A DNA stretch of 64,000 nucleotides from Dendrolimus kikuchii (GCA_019925095.2 CM034411.1:6301501-6365500), one strand, 5' to 3'. Positions 1 to 11,884 are shown, numbered from the stretch's first letter. Notes: generated by a model not told the origin, from the sequence alone. Numbers and translations: made by a program.

Positions 1-317
1 TAGAATCGGGGCTATTTGCGACGCCCTTGACAGTTGTCGTATTGCTACATGGCTGATCTAGAGCCACCGAGGTATATTTTGCATCGGGATATTATACGAA
101 TTAGATAAGAATAGGACTGTCTTCTTCTAATGGCTCTGCTCAATTTGTGTATATATAGCTAGGTGTCAGGTATTTAGGAAATTGACACCAGGTGTTAAAA
201 TATGCTTATTTGTCTAAAAACCTACTTGAACGCTGCGTTGTTTCTGCTGGAATTCAAATTAGCATAATTGGATAGATTACACATATCACAATATATTCTA
301 ACGTTATTTAAATATTA

Positions 318-490
318 TCGCCATAACAACCTTGAGTTGTGTTCCGGCATTAGTGACGAGGTAGGTTCCACTCTCCTTTAAGAGAGCAGCAGCGCATTTG
401 TAGCACCTTTGGTGTTGCAAATGTCCATAGGCGATGGTAACCGCTTTCCTGAGCAAGTAAATCTGTCTGCTGAAGTCACGCAATAATTTA
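318..490 (+). repeat. SINE-like family S, copy 1 (5'-truncated)
   Basis: It matches the 3' two-thirds of a family seen at least 12 times in the window. Shared marks are the GTGTTCCGGCATTAGTGA block, the TTGCAAATGTCCATAGGCGA block, and an end reading TCTGCTGAA followed by an AATAA-rich tail. The 5' end is missing and no target-site duplication is clear. Confidence 0.7.
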
Positions 491-732
491 TTTTTATTAA
501 AAACAAGCTTTCAAATACCATCGTATTATATTATTTTCAAAATATCTTATTTACATGGTATAAAACAAAGTCGCTTTCTGCGCCTGTCTGTCTGTCTATA
601 TATCCGCTAACTCCTCCTAAACCGCGCAATGGATTTTTAAGCAGTTTTCACCCCATGTTAGATAATTTTTCACTGAAATTGTATATAGTAATAGAAAAAA
701 ACCTAATTAAGTTTTTGTATAAGTAAAACAGA

Positions 733-1009
733 ATGTGGAAAGAATGCATGATGAACGAATGAGTAAACAGATATACAATGCAAAAGTGGATGGATGCAGA
801 AGTCGTGGAAGGCCACGATACACCTTCCATGATCAAATTGATCGTGTACCAGCAGAAGGTGAAGTCAGGAGCCTTAAGAACAGACGAGCGTGCATGACAA
901 GAGCTATGAATGTCAAAGAATCAAGTGAGGTGTGTAAGAATAAGCCTGAATGGCGCTCTGTTATTCGTGCCTACCCCGCAAGGGAACTGGCGTGAAGTTA
1001 TGTATGTAT
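733..1009 (+). mobile_element. LINE tail family T, copy 1, with TSD
   Basis: This is the 5'-truncated 3' end of a non-LTR retrotransposon. The frame at 735-995 is open and reads the C-terminal region of a reverse-transcriptase polyprotein: GRPR, then DQIDRV, then a terminal ARELA before TGA. An (ATGT)n tail follows. The insertion is flanked by the duplication GTAAAACAGA at 723-732 and 1010-1019, as expected for target-primed integration. The C-terminal region (AVEMRALRK...RWFGHVERM, seen in longer copies) suggests the RTE or a related clade. Confidence 0.85.
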
Positions 1010-1740
1010 GTAAAACAGAGCTACTTCCTGGGGTTTGACTCTAGTGATAAAATAAATTTAATTACAGTTTAACTAAAAATTAATACGCTTTTTCAGAAAA
1101 CTGTAGGACTTAGTTTAAATTAAAACTTCGGAATATTAAAGTTATGATATCATAAATTGCGACACTCGTACAAACTTTAAGCTGCAACCTGCAGCGTTAC
1201 GTAATGCTGATATAAGACTGCTCAACGAAATTAATCCAATTTGAAAAGAACATAACTGAATGTACACGATGGTACTCAGTGACATTTAATGATTCAAGTA
1301 CAGAACCTCTTTAAGTAGAACTTGAAGGGAGACGCCAAAAAATTATTTAATGAAATATTCAACTTGTAGAGGTTTAAGATTTATTCAAATAATCGAGTTG
1401 TAAAGGTTGTAAAATCAAATATTCCGGATACAGAGGTCCAATTTATATTTCGAGGTATACAAGGAAAATAAGTACTGAATTTGCTAATAGGGAGACACTA
1501 ATTATTTCAATTTATAGAGGGTTCAGATTTCGAGCAACGGATATTTTGAGGTTGAAAAGAAGGGAACACAATTTTTTTTCCAGTTTGGGAGATTTTTGTC
1601 TTATCGAGGTTCGAATTAAAGAGGTTCTACTGTATATGTTTACACAGATCACTTTGGTTGACTCATTCAAACTGTAAGACAGAAATGAACCGTCTAATAT
1701 TATGGCTTAAGACGATAAAAATTGCTTCAAATTTCTTTGA

Positions 1741-1855
1741 CATTGGCAACACGTTGATCACGCCTCTGGTGTTGCAAACATCCATAGGCGGTGACTACTT
1801 TCTATCAGGTGGGCGGGCTGGCGGTTTCCCAGCTTTTAGCAATAAAAGAAAATAA
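1741..1855 (+). repeat. LINE 3' terminal fragment (family L)
   Basis: The fragment ends in the pattern CCTCTGGTGTTGCAAACATC, CATAGGCGGTGA, TATCAGGTGGGC, then an AATAAAAG tail. It is related to the tails at 37310-37520, 55990-56228 and 61855-62205 and to the 3' end of SINE-like family S. Confidence 0.55.
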
Positions 1856-2086
1856 AAATTCATTGTGAACTACCCTCTCCTGAGCGATACTATTCATAAG
1901 TATTTCAGGCCAGTTTGCTCGTGCCAAAGAATGCAGATAGACTTTGCTTGCATAATGTCACGTTATATCATATACGTATAGATATCAAGAAGCATCGCTT
2001 GAAATATTGAATTGAATAGCACAGAAACACTTTATTACTCAACAAGTATATAATTTCAAAAATACACATGGTAGAAACAATAGGCG

Positions 2087-2130
2087 GCCTTATCGCTTAA
2101 AGCAATCTCTTCCAGGCAACCTAAGTTAAG
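2087..2130 (-). repeat. LINE tail family J (jockey/CR1-like) fragment
   Basis: The block GGCGGCCTTATCGCTTAAAG plus AATCTCTTCCAGGCAACC is the reverse complement of a tail shared by several copies here (4065-4190, 35040-35195, 36600-36660, 44640-45290 and 45640-45690). At 44640-45290 the tail is joined to a recognisable reverse-transcriptase C-terminus. Confidence 0.55.
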
Positions 2131-2162
2131 GAATAATTTAATATTGATTAAGGAAAGAATAA

Positions 2163-2400
2163 CATGATAGGCACGATGGCGTCTGTGGTTAAGTGGGTAA
2201 GGCCGAGCTCTAAGCAGAGGCCCCAGGTTCGATTTCTGGTATGGTAAATTCGTAAAGGAATATTTCCTTGTTTACTATGATCTAGATTTTTGGGATTGCA
2301 CTAGAGTGGTTCGTTGTATATTACCATAACTTGCTTAGCTTGGATCCCTAAGTTTAGTATACACACATTGTGTGTTTAATGCCATTTTTTTTAGAATATA
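2163..2400 (+). mobile_element. tRNA-derived SINE, copy 1
   Basis: The 5' part has a tRNA-like head. A TGGTTAAGTGG segment resembles a pol III A box, and GGTTCGATTTC about 40 bases later resembles a B box. An AT-rich body and a T-rich end follow. A second, more decayed copy lies at 56240-56468 and shares the GGTAAATT, GTACGTTGTATATTAC-like and terminal sections. This is a SINE and not a tRNA gene, because no cloverleaf can be closed. Confidence 0.65.
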
Positions 2401-2508
2401 AACTGTGAAAATTCCAGTTTATGGGCTGAAAATTAATCTTTGTAACTCAGAAAATGATCCATATACCTAGTTATAATTGTAGTTGTATATATGTTTTATA
2501 CATGTTTT

Positions 2509-2822
2509 TATCCGTGCAGGAACGGAGAAAGAATACAATTTCCTGCGGCCGGGCGGCCTGTCGTAAGAGGCGACTTAACAACCCACAGTCAGGTAGTAGG
2601 GCATTTGCCCGACTGGATGGCTACCACCCCTGGTCTAAAGTATGTCGCCATAACAACCTTGAGTTGTGTTCCGGCATTAGTGACCAGGTTCCAGTTTCCC
2701 TTAAGAGAGCAGCAGCGCATTTGTAGCAACTTTGGTGTTGCAAATGTCCATAGGCGATGGTAACCGCTTTCCACCAAGTGGGCTGTCTGCCGGTCTGCTG
2801 AACTCCTGCATTAAAAAAAAAT
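2509..2822 (+). mobile_element. SINE-like family S, copy 2 (near full length)
   Basis: This is one of the fullest copies. It starts CCGTGCAGGAACGGAGAAAG, has a short inverted pair (GCAGGAA ... TTCCTGC) near its head, and ends CTGAACTCCTGCATTAAAAA. The small open frames inside it are not conserved between copies, so I treat it as non-coding. The 3' half matches LINE family L, suggesting it borrows that LINE's tail for mobilisation. Confidence 0.75.
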
Positions 2823-3068
2823 GTGAGGACTTGGACTTCATACTTTTAAACTTGAATACATTGAAATAATATATATAAGAAAATTATTATAAAATACCTA
2901 TTTTAATCCCTAGAACTTTCATTGAAATCCGTTGAACTGTTTTGTAGCCTATAGTAGAGTAAGTTTCAAACAGACTACCAACGAACATTCTATAAACGTT
3001 AATTTATGATTAGGTACCGAACGATTTTTAGCATTTACTTTGGAATTATTTATTATATATATAACTAG

Positions 3069-3110
<42 letters not shown>
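3069..3110. repeat. (AT)n microsatellite
   Basis: About 40 bases of uninterrupted alternating TA. Confidence 0.95.
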
Positions 3111-3113
<3 letters not shown>

Positions 3114-3704
3114 AGCAGTAGTAGTAGTTAAGTATATATTTAGGTAATATATGCAAAATTTTTATATATTACATAGATATATACATACCATACAAATACA
3201 TATCTACAAAATATATAAATATTTATAGATGAATTTAAATATCATATTCCAAAGATAGGTAGTATTTTTTATCATGGTTTTAAATATCGCTAGCTTTTAA
3301 TGTAATCAATGTAAAAAATAAAGTTTCAAAGGGTTTGGTAACGTACATAAGGGCACAGAACGCGTATATAAATAAACCTATTAATTTCCATAACATCGTT
3401 CCACTTGAATTCCTTTTGATACCTGGTGAGAGGTGAACATCCTATCAACCGTCCTATTATTAGCTTAAGTGCTCTAATAATATCGATTAGAATAAAGCAG
3501 CGTATTTGTACGGCAGCATAATTTATAGAAAAAATTTGGGATTCTGTAGTCAAGTTAGAAAAATGGAAAACTTATAACAGGGATGCAGAGACATGTAACA
3601 ATACCTACATTGACTACATTAAAATTTTTAATTTAACTTTTATTGTGTTTGTAACTCTACATATATTTTATATAAATATGTATGTGTATATTTATTTACT
3701 ATTA

Positions 3705-3974
3705 CATACATATATACATAACTTCACGCCAGTTCTCTTACGGGATAGGCACGCACAACAGAGCGCCATTCAGGCTTATTCTTACACACCTCACTTGCTT
3801 CTTTGACATTCATAACTCCTGTCACGCACGCTCGTCTGTTCTTAAGGCTCCTGACATCACCTTCTGCTAGTACACGATCAATTTGATCATGGAAGGTGTG
3901 CCGTGGCCTTCCACGACTTCTGCATCCACCCACTTTTGCATTGTATATCTGTTTAGTCATTCTTTCATCATGCA
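3705..3974 (-). mobile_element. LINE tail family T, copy 2, with TSD
   Basis: A reverse-strand copy whose C-terminal frame (3975 down to 3724) is open to its TGA and ends in the ARELA motif. A short ATGT/ATAT tail follows at 3705-3723. The flanking duplication TTATTTACTATTA occurs at 3692-3704 and 3975-3987, confirming a 5'-truncated target-primed insertion. Confidence 0.85.
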
Positions 3975-4064
3975 TTATTTACTATTAATATATGTATATA
4001 TGGTTGTATGTATTTTAAACTATGCGCACTGAATACCGACCCATTATTAGAAATGTGAAATTAT

Positions 4065-4190
4065 CTCAAGAAGCTTGTTTGGAAGAAATCGCTATTAGCG
4101 ATAAGACCGTCGATTGTACGAGTTATACGATTGTTAACTTATGTGTATTGTTTTTTTCTGTGCAATAAAGAATATTCTATTCTACATTTA
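4065..4190 (+). repeat. LINE tail family J fragment
   Basis: GGAAGAAATCGCTATTAGCG followed by ATAAGACCG, then a T-rich stretch and GCAATAAAGAATATTCTATT at the end. This is the same layout as the tail at 35040-35195. A shorter related piece is at 4660-4690. Confidence 0.55.
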
Positions 4191-4256
4191 AGAACTCACT
4201 CAGAAAACACTAGTTTTCCTTAAAGAATTATGCGTAATTCTTATGTTAACTAACTA

Positions 4257-4497
4257 GCTGTGCCCGCGACGTCGTCCGCGTGGATTTTGTTTTCAAAACC
4301 CCCCCATTTTGAAACATTTTTCATTAGTGCTCCGCTCCTATTGGTCTTAGCGTGATGATATATAGCCTAAAGCGTTCCTCGATAAATGAGCTATCTAACA
4401 CTGAAAGAATTTTTCAAACCAGACCAGTAGTTCCTGATATTAGCGCGTTCAATGAAACAAACAAACTCTTCAGCTTTATATATTAGTATAAGATAAA
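4257..4497 (-). mobile_element. Helitron-like non-autonomous element, copy 1
   Basis: On the reverse strand it runs from a TATACTAATATATAAAGC-type start to a GGGCACAGCTAG end, the same as the + strand copy at 59607-59853. A TC start and a CTAG end without a duplication are Helitron hallmarks, but I could not confirm a 3' hairpin, so the class is tentative. Confidence 0.5.
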
Positions 4498-4729
4498 AAT
4501 ATATATGTTATAAATATGTTTATGTATTTAGTTTATAAAGTAATTTAAGTATGTGTATTTAACTTATAAAGTAGTTTAAGTATGCGTATTTAAGTTACGT
4601 CCTATCTAATACTCTGCACCACCTACATCGCCAAATTAGTTTAAAATATTCTTTAAGTTAGGTTGCCTGGAAGAGATTGCTAATATCTTAATCGTGAATT
4701 TTGTAATTGTTGTTATCTATCTATAATAC

Positions 4730-4920
4730 AATAAGAGCCTAAACGTCCCACTGTTGGGTTCGGACTTCCCACTTTAGGGGAATACAAACGTCGGCTATCT
4801 CGATGTGCAGGTTGTTAGCACATGATAATTCTAACAATATGCACATTAGGTCAGGAAACTGTCTAAGTGGTGCATGCGTTCCGGCCAGGATTCGAACCCG
4901 CTCCCTTCCAGTTTGGGACG
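4730..4920 (-). mobile_element. Lepidopteran-type SINE fragment with B-box-like end
   Basis: The CCCACTGTTGGG block at the left and GGATTCGAACCCGC at the right (reverse complement GCGGGTTCGAATCC, a B-box-like motif) give the layout of a common lepidopteran SINE lying on the - strand. Related pieces are at 62590-62770 and, shorter, at 41440-41530. Confidence 0.6.
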
Positions 4921-5509
4921 TTAGATTTTAGATTGGGTAGTATAGATAAATATACTATTTATCGTAATTGGACCTTCGGTTAAAAACGGTTCTCTATGGG
5001 CACCAATTTAATTGATGTTAATTTAGATCGTTAGGTTGCAATCATAAATCTATGGTTATTAGACGTGCGAGTATTTATAGTCTTTTGAACACCTCATAAC
5101 ATTTAATGATGTACGATTAAATTTGTTCCCTTTGATTTTATATTTGAAACGGATATGGCTAACCCATATTTCAGTTCAGTTGAATCATCTTTAGAGATTA
5201 TTGTTCTTTAATATTTATTGTTGAACACTGGGCCTAGTTATGCCAAAATATAACGATTAGGGTAAGCTGCTATTGTTAGAACCTCGGGTCAGTGATAAAC
5301 ACCCTAATTATTTAGCAGTACCTACATTAAAAATGCTTAATATTTTTCTCAACACATTTGCTAAAAAAATCTAGCCTCTGTACATTGTTCGAAAGTTATA
5401 AGTTACGCATCACACAGTGAAACGTGCGGTAAAATAGGCACTCTCACCTATTTGTTAACAAAACAATGTTATTTCATTGTTTTTTTTCTGTACAATTTAT
5501 GTTCACTAA

Positions 5510-5872
5510 TGGTCGCCTATTGATCGAAATTCGGTCATAATTAATTTAAATTATAAGTTTGAACACTATTAAGGTTCCGTTGTCAAAGACTATACTTCTA
5601 TAATCAAAGATTTCGCCAAGGCTACATTGTTAATTTGACTTTAACAATAAACAAAAGAGTATATTTGCGTGTCTGTGACAAATACATGGTAGTGTGTGTA
5701 ATGTTTTTTTTAATTAATTTAATGTATTTTTTATGCATAATTTAAAAAAAATTGTGCTTTCTGCACTCTTTCTCTATATAAACTATAAGTGTGAGAATTT
5801 TCATACTCCTCCGTCCTAGCAATTTTCGTAAAAAGGGATACAAAATTTTTGCTTCACGTATTAATATAATGA
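5510..5872 (+). repeat. Interspersed family G, copy 1
   Basis: It starts at GGTCGCCTATTGATCGAAAT, continues through TTTCGCCAAGGCTACATTGT and TTTTTTATGCATAATTTAAA, and ends near CATACTCCTCCGTCC and the CGTAAAAAGGGATACAAA block. Other copies are 43921-44232 (+), 60720-61045 (+) and 52845-53640 (-, interrupted). It carries no coding sequence. It could be a MITE or a SINE. Confidence 0.7.
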
Positions 5873-5978
5873 TACTAATTAAAAAATCTTTCTTCTTTAT
5901 GTTTATGTTTATCTCGCTTTTCATGTTAATAATTGTCTATCTTTCTCACTGTCTAAAAACTTTTATTTCTTTTTTGTT

Positions 5979-6278
5979 TGTTTATTGCATGTGTTCAACA
6001 GACAGACGGCCCACCTAATGGAAAGCGGTTACAATCGCCTATGGACATTTGTAACACCAACGTTGCTATCAATGTGCTGCCGCTCTCTAAAGGGAGTCTG
6101 GAACTTGGCCACTAACACTGGAATACAATTCAAAGTTGTTACGGCAGCATACTTTAGATCAGAGGTGGTAGTCATCCAGGCGTGTAATACTCTACCACCT
6201 GGCTGTAGGTTGTTTTGTCGCCTGTTACAACAGGCCGCCCTAACGCAGAAAATTTAATTTTTCTCCGTTTCTTCTTCT
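5979..6278 (-). mobile_element. SINE-like family S, copy 3
   Basis: A reverse-strand, fairly diverged copy. The tail side (TTTATTGCA, then CAGACAGACGGCCCACC) is on the left and the head (TTTTCTCCGTTTCTTC) on the right. The apparent 90-codon frame over it is accidental. Confidence 0.7.
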
Positions 6279-6789
6279 TTAAAAAAAAATTACGATTGTA
6301 GTCTTAACTAGTAACTAGACATACCTGAATCGTAGTTACGACTTTCTAGTCGCCAACCAACAACACTACACCACACAGCACGTTTTAGTTTGGTTTCAGT
6401 TAAACTTTCCAAGCCACTGTAAAACTTAACCGCAGTGTACGCGCACTAAGAAGAAACTACAAGTCAAGAGAGGCCTGTATTCTTAATAAAAATAACCACG
6501 GTCTGAAACGAAACATTGGATGTAATGTAAACATTTTAGAATCGGCCGTCGTACGTCTGCCATGAAACCGAGTTGTGTACTGTCTAAAATTATAACGCGG
6601 TGATGATTATATTATGTTGAATTGTGATCGGTTTGTACACAGTGAAATGTTAATGACGGATTTGCTTTCCCTTTGTGTGGAAATGCAGTTTTCAATTATG
6701 TACTCTTTTACGGTATTACGGTAATGTTCGTTCTAATATTTAACAACAGATATAACATTAGCCAAACTGCATTTTTCTTACATTAGAGG

Positions 6790-7260
6790 ACATCTACAAA
6801 TTACGTCACATGAATTTCATGATTTTTGGACCCATCGTCAGTCCTTGTCACAGCTGGTCACATTCGTGAGACTCCCCCCTCCCTAGTGTGACATCACATA
6901 TTCTGCAATTATCATCTGTGCAGGAACAGAGAAAGAATACAATTTCCTGCGTTGGAGCGGCCTGTCGTAAGAGGTGACAAAACAACCCACAGCCAGGTGG
7001 TAGGGCATTTGCCCGACTGGATGGCTACCACCCCTGATGTAAAATATGTCGCCATAACAACTTGAGTTGTGTTCCGGCATTAGTGACCAGGTTCCAGGCT
7101 CCCTTAAGAGAGCAGCAGCGCATTTGTAGCACCTTTGGTGTTGCAAATGTCCATAGTTGATGGTAACTGCTTTCCATCAAGTGGGCCGTCTGCGTGTCTG
7201 CTGAACTCCTGCAATAAAAAAAAAATTATATATCAAGAAATTATTAAATTAATGCAGCAG
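6790..7260 (+). mobile_element. MITE-like family M, copy 1, split by a family S insertion
   Basis: The sequence at 6790-6913 (GTCACATGAATTTCATGATT, ATTCGTGAGACTCC, TAGTGTGACATCACATATTC) and at about 7227-7260 (AAATTATTAAATTAATGCAG) are adjacent in the paralogue at 51990-52160. A family S copy sits between them. The host family is a non-coding repeat of unknown class. Confidence 0.65.
6914..7226 (+). mobile_element. SINE-like family S, copy 4 (near full length)
   Basis: It starts CTGTGCAGGAACAGAGAAAG and ends CTGAACTCCTGCAATAAAA. It lies inside MITE-like family M, with the unoccupied paralogous site at about 52105-52115. An imperfect AATTAT(A/C)AT-type duplication may flank it. Confidence 0.75.
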
Positions 7261-8358
7261 TTTCAGTTCAGATGGTTATTTCTATGTATACGATTAGTGT
7301 AGGACTAATGTACGAAATGAGAACAAAAGAGATTGGGCTATTATGTTAATGACCTAGCTATCATAGGAAGGACTCTGGCATCTGCCCGTTGCAACTTACT
7401 ATTAACTGTATTGGTGTCTTAAAATGCCATAGATTATCGAAGAATAACATGATTGCTTGCACGATTAATTAAGAGTTTTTTTTTTAATCGCCTTCCTCCG
7501 CCATGTGCCAGGGCAAAGCTCTTTTTTGTTGTTTAATTTTTCTTTATTTTTTATTATATTCTATTTTTGAGGGGTAAATAAACGCAGGCGTCAATTCTTT
7601 ATTACAGTATGTTTTTCTTTTCTTTCTTTCTTTTTTTTTATTTTTCTTATCTTATTTCTAGTACATTTTCTTATAATCTATTATATCCTGGTTCTTATAC
7701 ATTTTCTTATATTCTATTCTATATATATCTATTTCTTAAAAATCTAGGGCCTATTATACAGTTTTTGTTTCTTATTTTAAAAACTTCTTAATTAAGAGGT
7801 TTGGAGGGGTGTGTTGCAGTTTCATCTGGACTACTCTCGGATTTATGCCTTCGAACCCTTATGCGATTTCCACTTTGCGTCAGCCAGTTGCACGCCACGT
7901 CTACATTGTTTAAATTCCATCGTACTGACTACTTAAATATGCACTTACAGTTTTTTTTTAAATATTGCCGGAGTAATGCTTTTATTTATCCCCTCGGACC
8001 ATCAGGTGTGGTGTACGAGAGGTATGTGGGGGACCGAGGGGCCGACTCCACACACATCTTCGATCAAGAAAGAGTTGTAAGATGCCACCGCTAGACTACT
8101 CGCTAAACCTGCCAGCGTCCCTCCGTGTCTTTGTGAGGCGCCACAAGGTACACCTCGACGCAAATCGTCACGATGGGGTGAGCTTAGGACAGGGCACCCC
8201 ACGTAAAGCAGACCTGGAAGCAGGGGCTTTCGGTCGGAGGCTTTACGCATTCGATTACTGAGGTGTTGCAGCTCACCTTACGTAGCAGCACAAACCTTCC
8301 TGCAGGCTTATTCACATCACTGAAAAATATTGTAACTTCTTAAAAAGTATATATATAT

Positions 8359-8662
8359 TTATTGTTGCAGCATAGCAGATATGCTGACGGCCCAACTGTG
8401 ATGGAAAGTGGTAACTGTCGCCTATGGACATTAGCAATACCAGAGGTGCTGCCAATGCGCTGCCGGTCTTGAAGGAGCAACTGGAACTTGACCACTGATG
8501 CCGGAACACAATTCAAAGTTGTTATGGCGACACACTCTAGACCAGGGGTGGTAGCCATCCAGTTGGGCAAATGCCCTACTACCTGGCTGTGGGTTGTTTT
8601 GTCGTCTCACGACAGGCCGCCCGGCCGCAGGAATTAGTATTCTATTCCGTTCTTACACGGAA
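8359..8662 (-). mobile_element. SINE-like family S, copy 5
   Basis: A reverse-strand copy from TTATTGTTGCAG (tail) to TCCGTTCTTACACGGA (head). It is near full length, with scattered substitutions against copies 2, 4 and 8. Confidence 0.75.
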
Positions 8663-9805
8663 TAAGATATTTACATTAGTAACATATAAATAGTAGTAGT
8701 AAAAAAATATATAATAATTCGATTCGATTTGTATCTAAATAGTATTTACTTATAAAATATTGCAGCCTACCTTCTTCTCACCTCTGCTGGCTGTTGTGCA
8801 CCTTTGTAGTGGGGGAGTATCATCATACTAGGCACCTTCGAAGGGACTTCGTTACTTCTATCTCTCTTTAAAACAAATAGCAGTAAAAGGTCATGGTACA
8901 GGCCGAGAACACTGACCTTGCCATGTAACATAGTTTACAATAACAATATATAAAAGTTCTGAAAGTACACGTTCAGGAAGTTCAGATTTATAGGGTTCCG
9001 TAGCGGCTTTGTAAAATAAGAAGAAACTATCATAAACACTTCGTGATATTTCTTTCGAGTGTCCATCTCTCCGTCTGTCTGGTACGTAATATTATGGCAC
9101 TGTTATTCTCTTCAACTACTGGCCTCATATGAGTTTATGTATACTATAATAAATCTATAAATAGTTCGAGTTTGAATAATGCGTTTAATTAAACATGTGA
9201 AAAAAATCAGGGAAGATAATTCGGACCAGGAAATTCCGAAAATGCAATTTTTAGAATTTTTGTCAATCTATCTGTCTGTTAGAGCATCAGGTGAAAACTA
9301 CTTAACAGATTTAATTGAGATTCAAAACGGAGCTAGCTTATATCCCGGGGCGTAAATTTTTATACCGATAAACTACATCTGTTGCGGACAGAGAGCACCC
9401 CCGTGACCCGCCGGTCGGAGCACACCTACTCTCCGCGCCCCGCATACCACCGACGCCCGTAGCTCGTACAATTAGCAGCTAGGCGTCGGACGGTACTTGG
9501 CATATAGGAGCGGCCTTGGAGGCAAAAATTGTTAATTCTTCTACACAAATCTCATTGACGACTTACCACTGTCTCTCTTGACTCTCTCGCACAAATTGTA
9601 ATTACGTACTTCTTTATGTATATTTCGATTCATGTAAATAGTTTAATAATAATAATCATACAGTCCATTATATCGAGTTTAATTTCCAAAAAAGAAGCAA
9701 CTGCCACCAATAACGTCCTTTTCTTAAAATAAACGAATTAGCAGAATAGATGAAGCTGAAATCGCGGTTTTTCAATTCACTAACCAATATCTGCGTTGTA
9801 ATAAA

Positions 9806-9910
9806 CAATGTCAAAGAAGCAAGTGAGGTGTGTAAGAATAAGCCTGAATGGCGCTCTGTTGTTCGTGCCTACCCCGCAAGGGAACGGGCGTGAAGTTATG
9901 TATGTATGTA
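9806..9910 (+). mobile_element. LINE tail family T, copy 3, with TSD
   Basis: Only the last 105 bases of the family are present, from within the MNVKEAS section to the TGA and the ATGT tail. The duplication TGTAATAAA at 9797-9805 and 9911-9919 flanks it. Confidence 0.85.
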
Positions 9911-10056
9911 TGTAATAAATAACACGTCATTCATTATATTACTTCAAATCAGATTGGCTTCGACTCGCCTCTATATTTTGCTGGGTAGTTGTGTAGACTA
10001 TGGATTTAGTTTCTGTGTTATTATAGTAAATTTTACAGTATATTAAGTTTTTATGT

Positions 10057-10345
10057 AAGTAACACAGAGCTTACTGGGTTTTTTTTGCGCCACTTCTTCT
10101 CTTCAAGCCAAAACATGTTTTGAAGCGATGATAATTAGATTGGGCTTCCATAGGTAAATAATAACCATAAACAAAAATTAAAATGAAATAATCAAAATGA
10201 ATAAGTTGGGGTGAGACTAAACAGTAACTTTAACACTACTCATTGACACTTAACGTCTTTGTCTTACGTGATCATGGCTTTTATAAAGTGGCCGAAACGT
10301 CGAAATAAATAAAAATAGAATGCCGTGTTTAAAGCGTTAAAACGT
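10057..10345 (+). repeat. Family P, copy 1, with hammerhead-like core
   Basis: A non-coding repeat sharing the GCGCCACTTCTTCTCTTCAA region, the CTCATTGACACTTAACGTC region and the GTGGCCGAAACGTCGAAATA core with 55650-55945 (+) and 58085-58400 (-). The core also occurs at 56780-56850 (-). At 10268-10306, GTGATCA, a short inverted pair and GAAAC come in the order of a hammerhead ribozyme core. Penelope-like elements carry such cores, so a Penelope relic is possible. Confidence 0.5.
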
Positions 10346-10388
10346 ATTTTTTTTTAAATTATGTGTAACTATACTCTGATTTTTAAAT

Positions 10389-10538
10389 CCTGGACTACAA
10401 ATGACAGTTGCGATCGATCTTTTTTATGTTGCAAGCTTAGAGCAACTCACCTTATTCACCAATATGAGTTGTTGATTCAACTCACACACTCAATATGAAT
10501 CAAAAAACATCGATCGACTAGCTGTCATTTTAGCCAGG
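10389..10538. mobile_element. Foldback MITE, about 150 bp
   Basis: The left end CCTGGACTACAAATGACAG and the right end CTGTCATTTTAGCCAGG are imperfect inverted repeats, extending inward through CGATCGAT and a T-run (A-run on the right). The centre (10440-10480) also has inverted CAACTCA/TGAGTTG pairs. There is no coding sequence, and the target duplication is not clear. Confidence 0.65.
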
Positions 10539-11689
10539 TAATTAAAAACCTTAAGAAAATACAATGTGAAATATTATCAAGATTTGATGATATATTTTAA
10601 GCGTTCCACAGCCATATGACAATAAGCTTTTTTTAAAAAGGTTTTTAAATACAAGCTTTTGAGATCTTGGATATCATGTAATAGCAGTGTGCTAGCAAAG
10701 ACAAGTAAAACGAGCCAAACACGACTGGTCTATCTTATTTAGTACAGGAGTTCCTATGGCCACCTTCCGACTCCATCATCAGATCAGCTCCATGGTACCA
10801 TATTATTGCATTGTCACGCGATATACATATTCGGCTCAATCGGAAACCGGGAAGTTGGTCAAATTTAACTTGCAAGATCAACACTGCACATGCACTTCCT
10901 CACAACACCAGCATGTAACAGATACACTCTACATTAGTATAAGTTTAGTATTAAAATTAGAATAAATTAATATAATAAGTTATTCTTTAGGTACACCAAA
11001 ACAGTAAAATTACTACATATAATGTCACATACACTAACAAAAATAGACAATAAGCGTGTACGGAGTCTCAAATTTTTCATAGAAATTAAGTATTAAAAAA
11101 GGGTACGGAACTCGAGTCCGTAGAGATATATATAATAATAATAAAAAATAATTAAAAAAATGCAAGATTCCACCCGAACTTACATACATACATACATACA
11201 TCCATTGCAAGTTAAATAAAAGCTTGTGAAAACAGTAAACATTCGTCACTCGTACGGAGCATGTCAATATATACGGTCCGACTTGTGCTTGGCCAGCTTT
11301 TTTATATTATAGGCCAATTATTTGGAGATTTACGATTAAATTCCAGTCTTGTCTCGAACGTAGGTTATAATATAAACAAAAGCATCTGTTTTTGAAAGCA
11401 GCCTCATTACGCTTCCATTATATGACCATTAATTTGTTTATAACGGATTAGGGTTCCTTGTCAATGGTAGAAACCTTACTAGTAGACATTTATCTATTGA
11501 TATATTGAATTAGATAGCCAAGCTTAAAGTTTCAAATTCAGCAAAATAGATTAGATAGAGAGCCTAACGCAGCCCCTTTTGGAGAATAGCTTAATGCAAT
11601 TTACACGTATCTAAATATAATTATATTGGTAGTAGTCAGTGGCGAGGACTTCATACAACTCGATTCCCCATAGCATACCTTTAACAAAC

Positions 11690-11832
11690 TAGTGACTAGG
11701 AATCAAAAGGTCGAAAGCGCCATGCATTAATTAGCGTTTACATGTTCTGTTCAAACATATTATTACTAGTGTCTCAATAAATTAACTAGAAACCAAAATG
11801 TCGAAAGCGCCATGAATTTATTGGCATCTATG
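11690..11832 (+). repeat. Two-unit direct repeat, about 88-bp period
   Basis: GTCGAAAGCGCCATG occurs at about 11712 and 11800, inside longer similar blocks (AACTAG-like left part, then AATTxATTxGC). This looks like a decayed tandem duplication. Confidence 0.6.
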
Positions 11833-11884
11833 TTTTACCTTTTTTTATTTTTAGTTATTTAATTATTAGTATATTACTGTAATA

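Noticed and set aside
2200..2250. tRNA gene suggested by GGTTCGATTTC, and similar B-box words at about 4895 and 41490
   Set aside because: No acceptor or anticodon stem can be formed. The motifs are in the heads of SINEs with further copies in the window.
2509..2822. Short open frames of 60-120 codons in several family S copies (also at 7146, 8570, 12204, 36091, 36500, 58412 and 60797)
   Set aside because: They use different frames and strands in different copies, without a conserved start or stop. They are by-products of the repeated, more GC-rich sequence.
7801..8250. Overlapping open frames on both strands at 7801-8250 in more GC-rich DNA
   Set aside because: No recognisable protein family or exon signals, no second copy that I could find, and overlapping frames in opposite directions. 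I could not support a gene.
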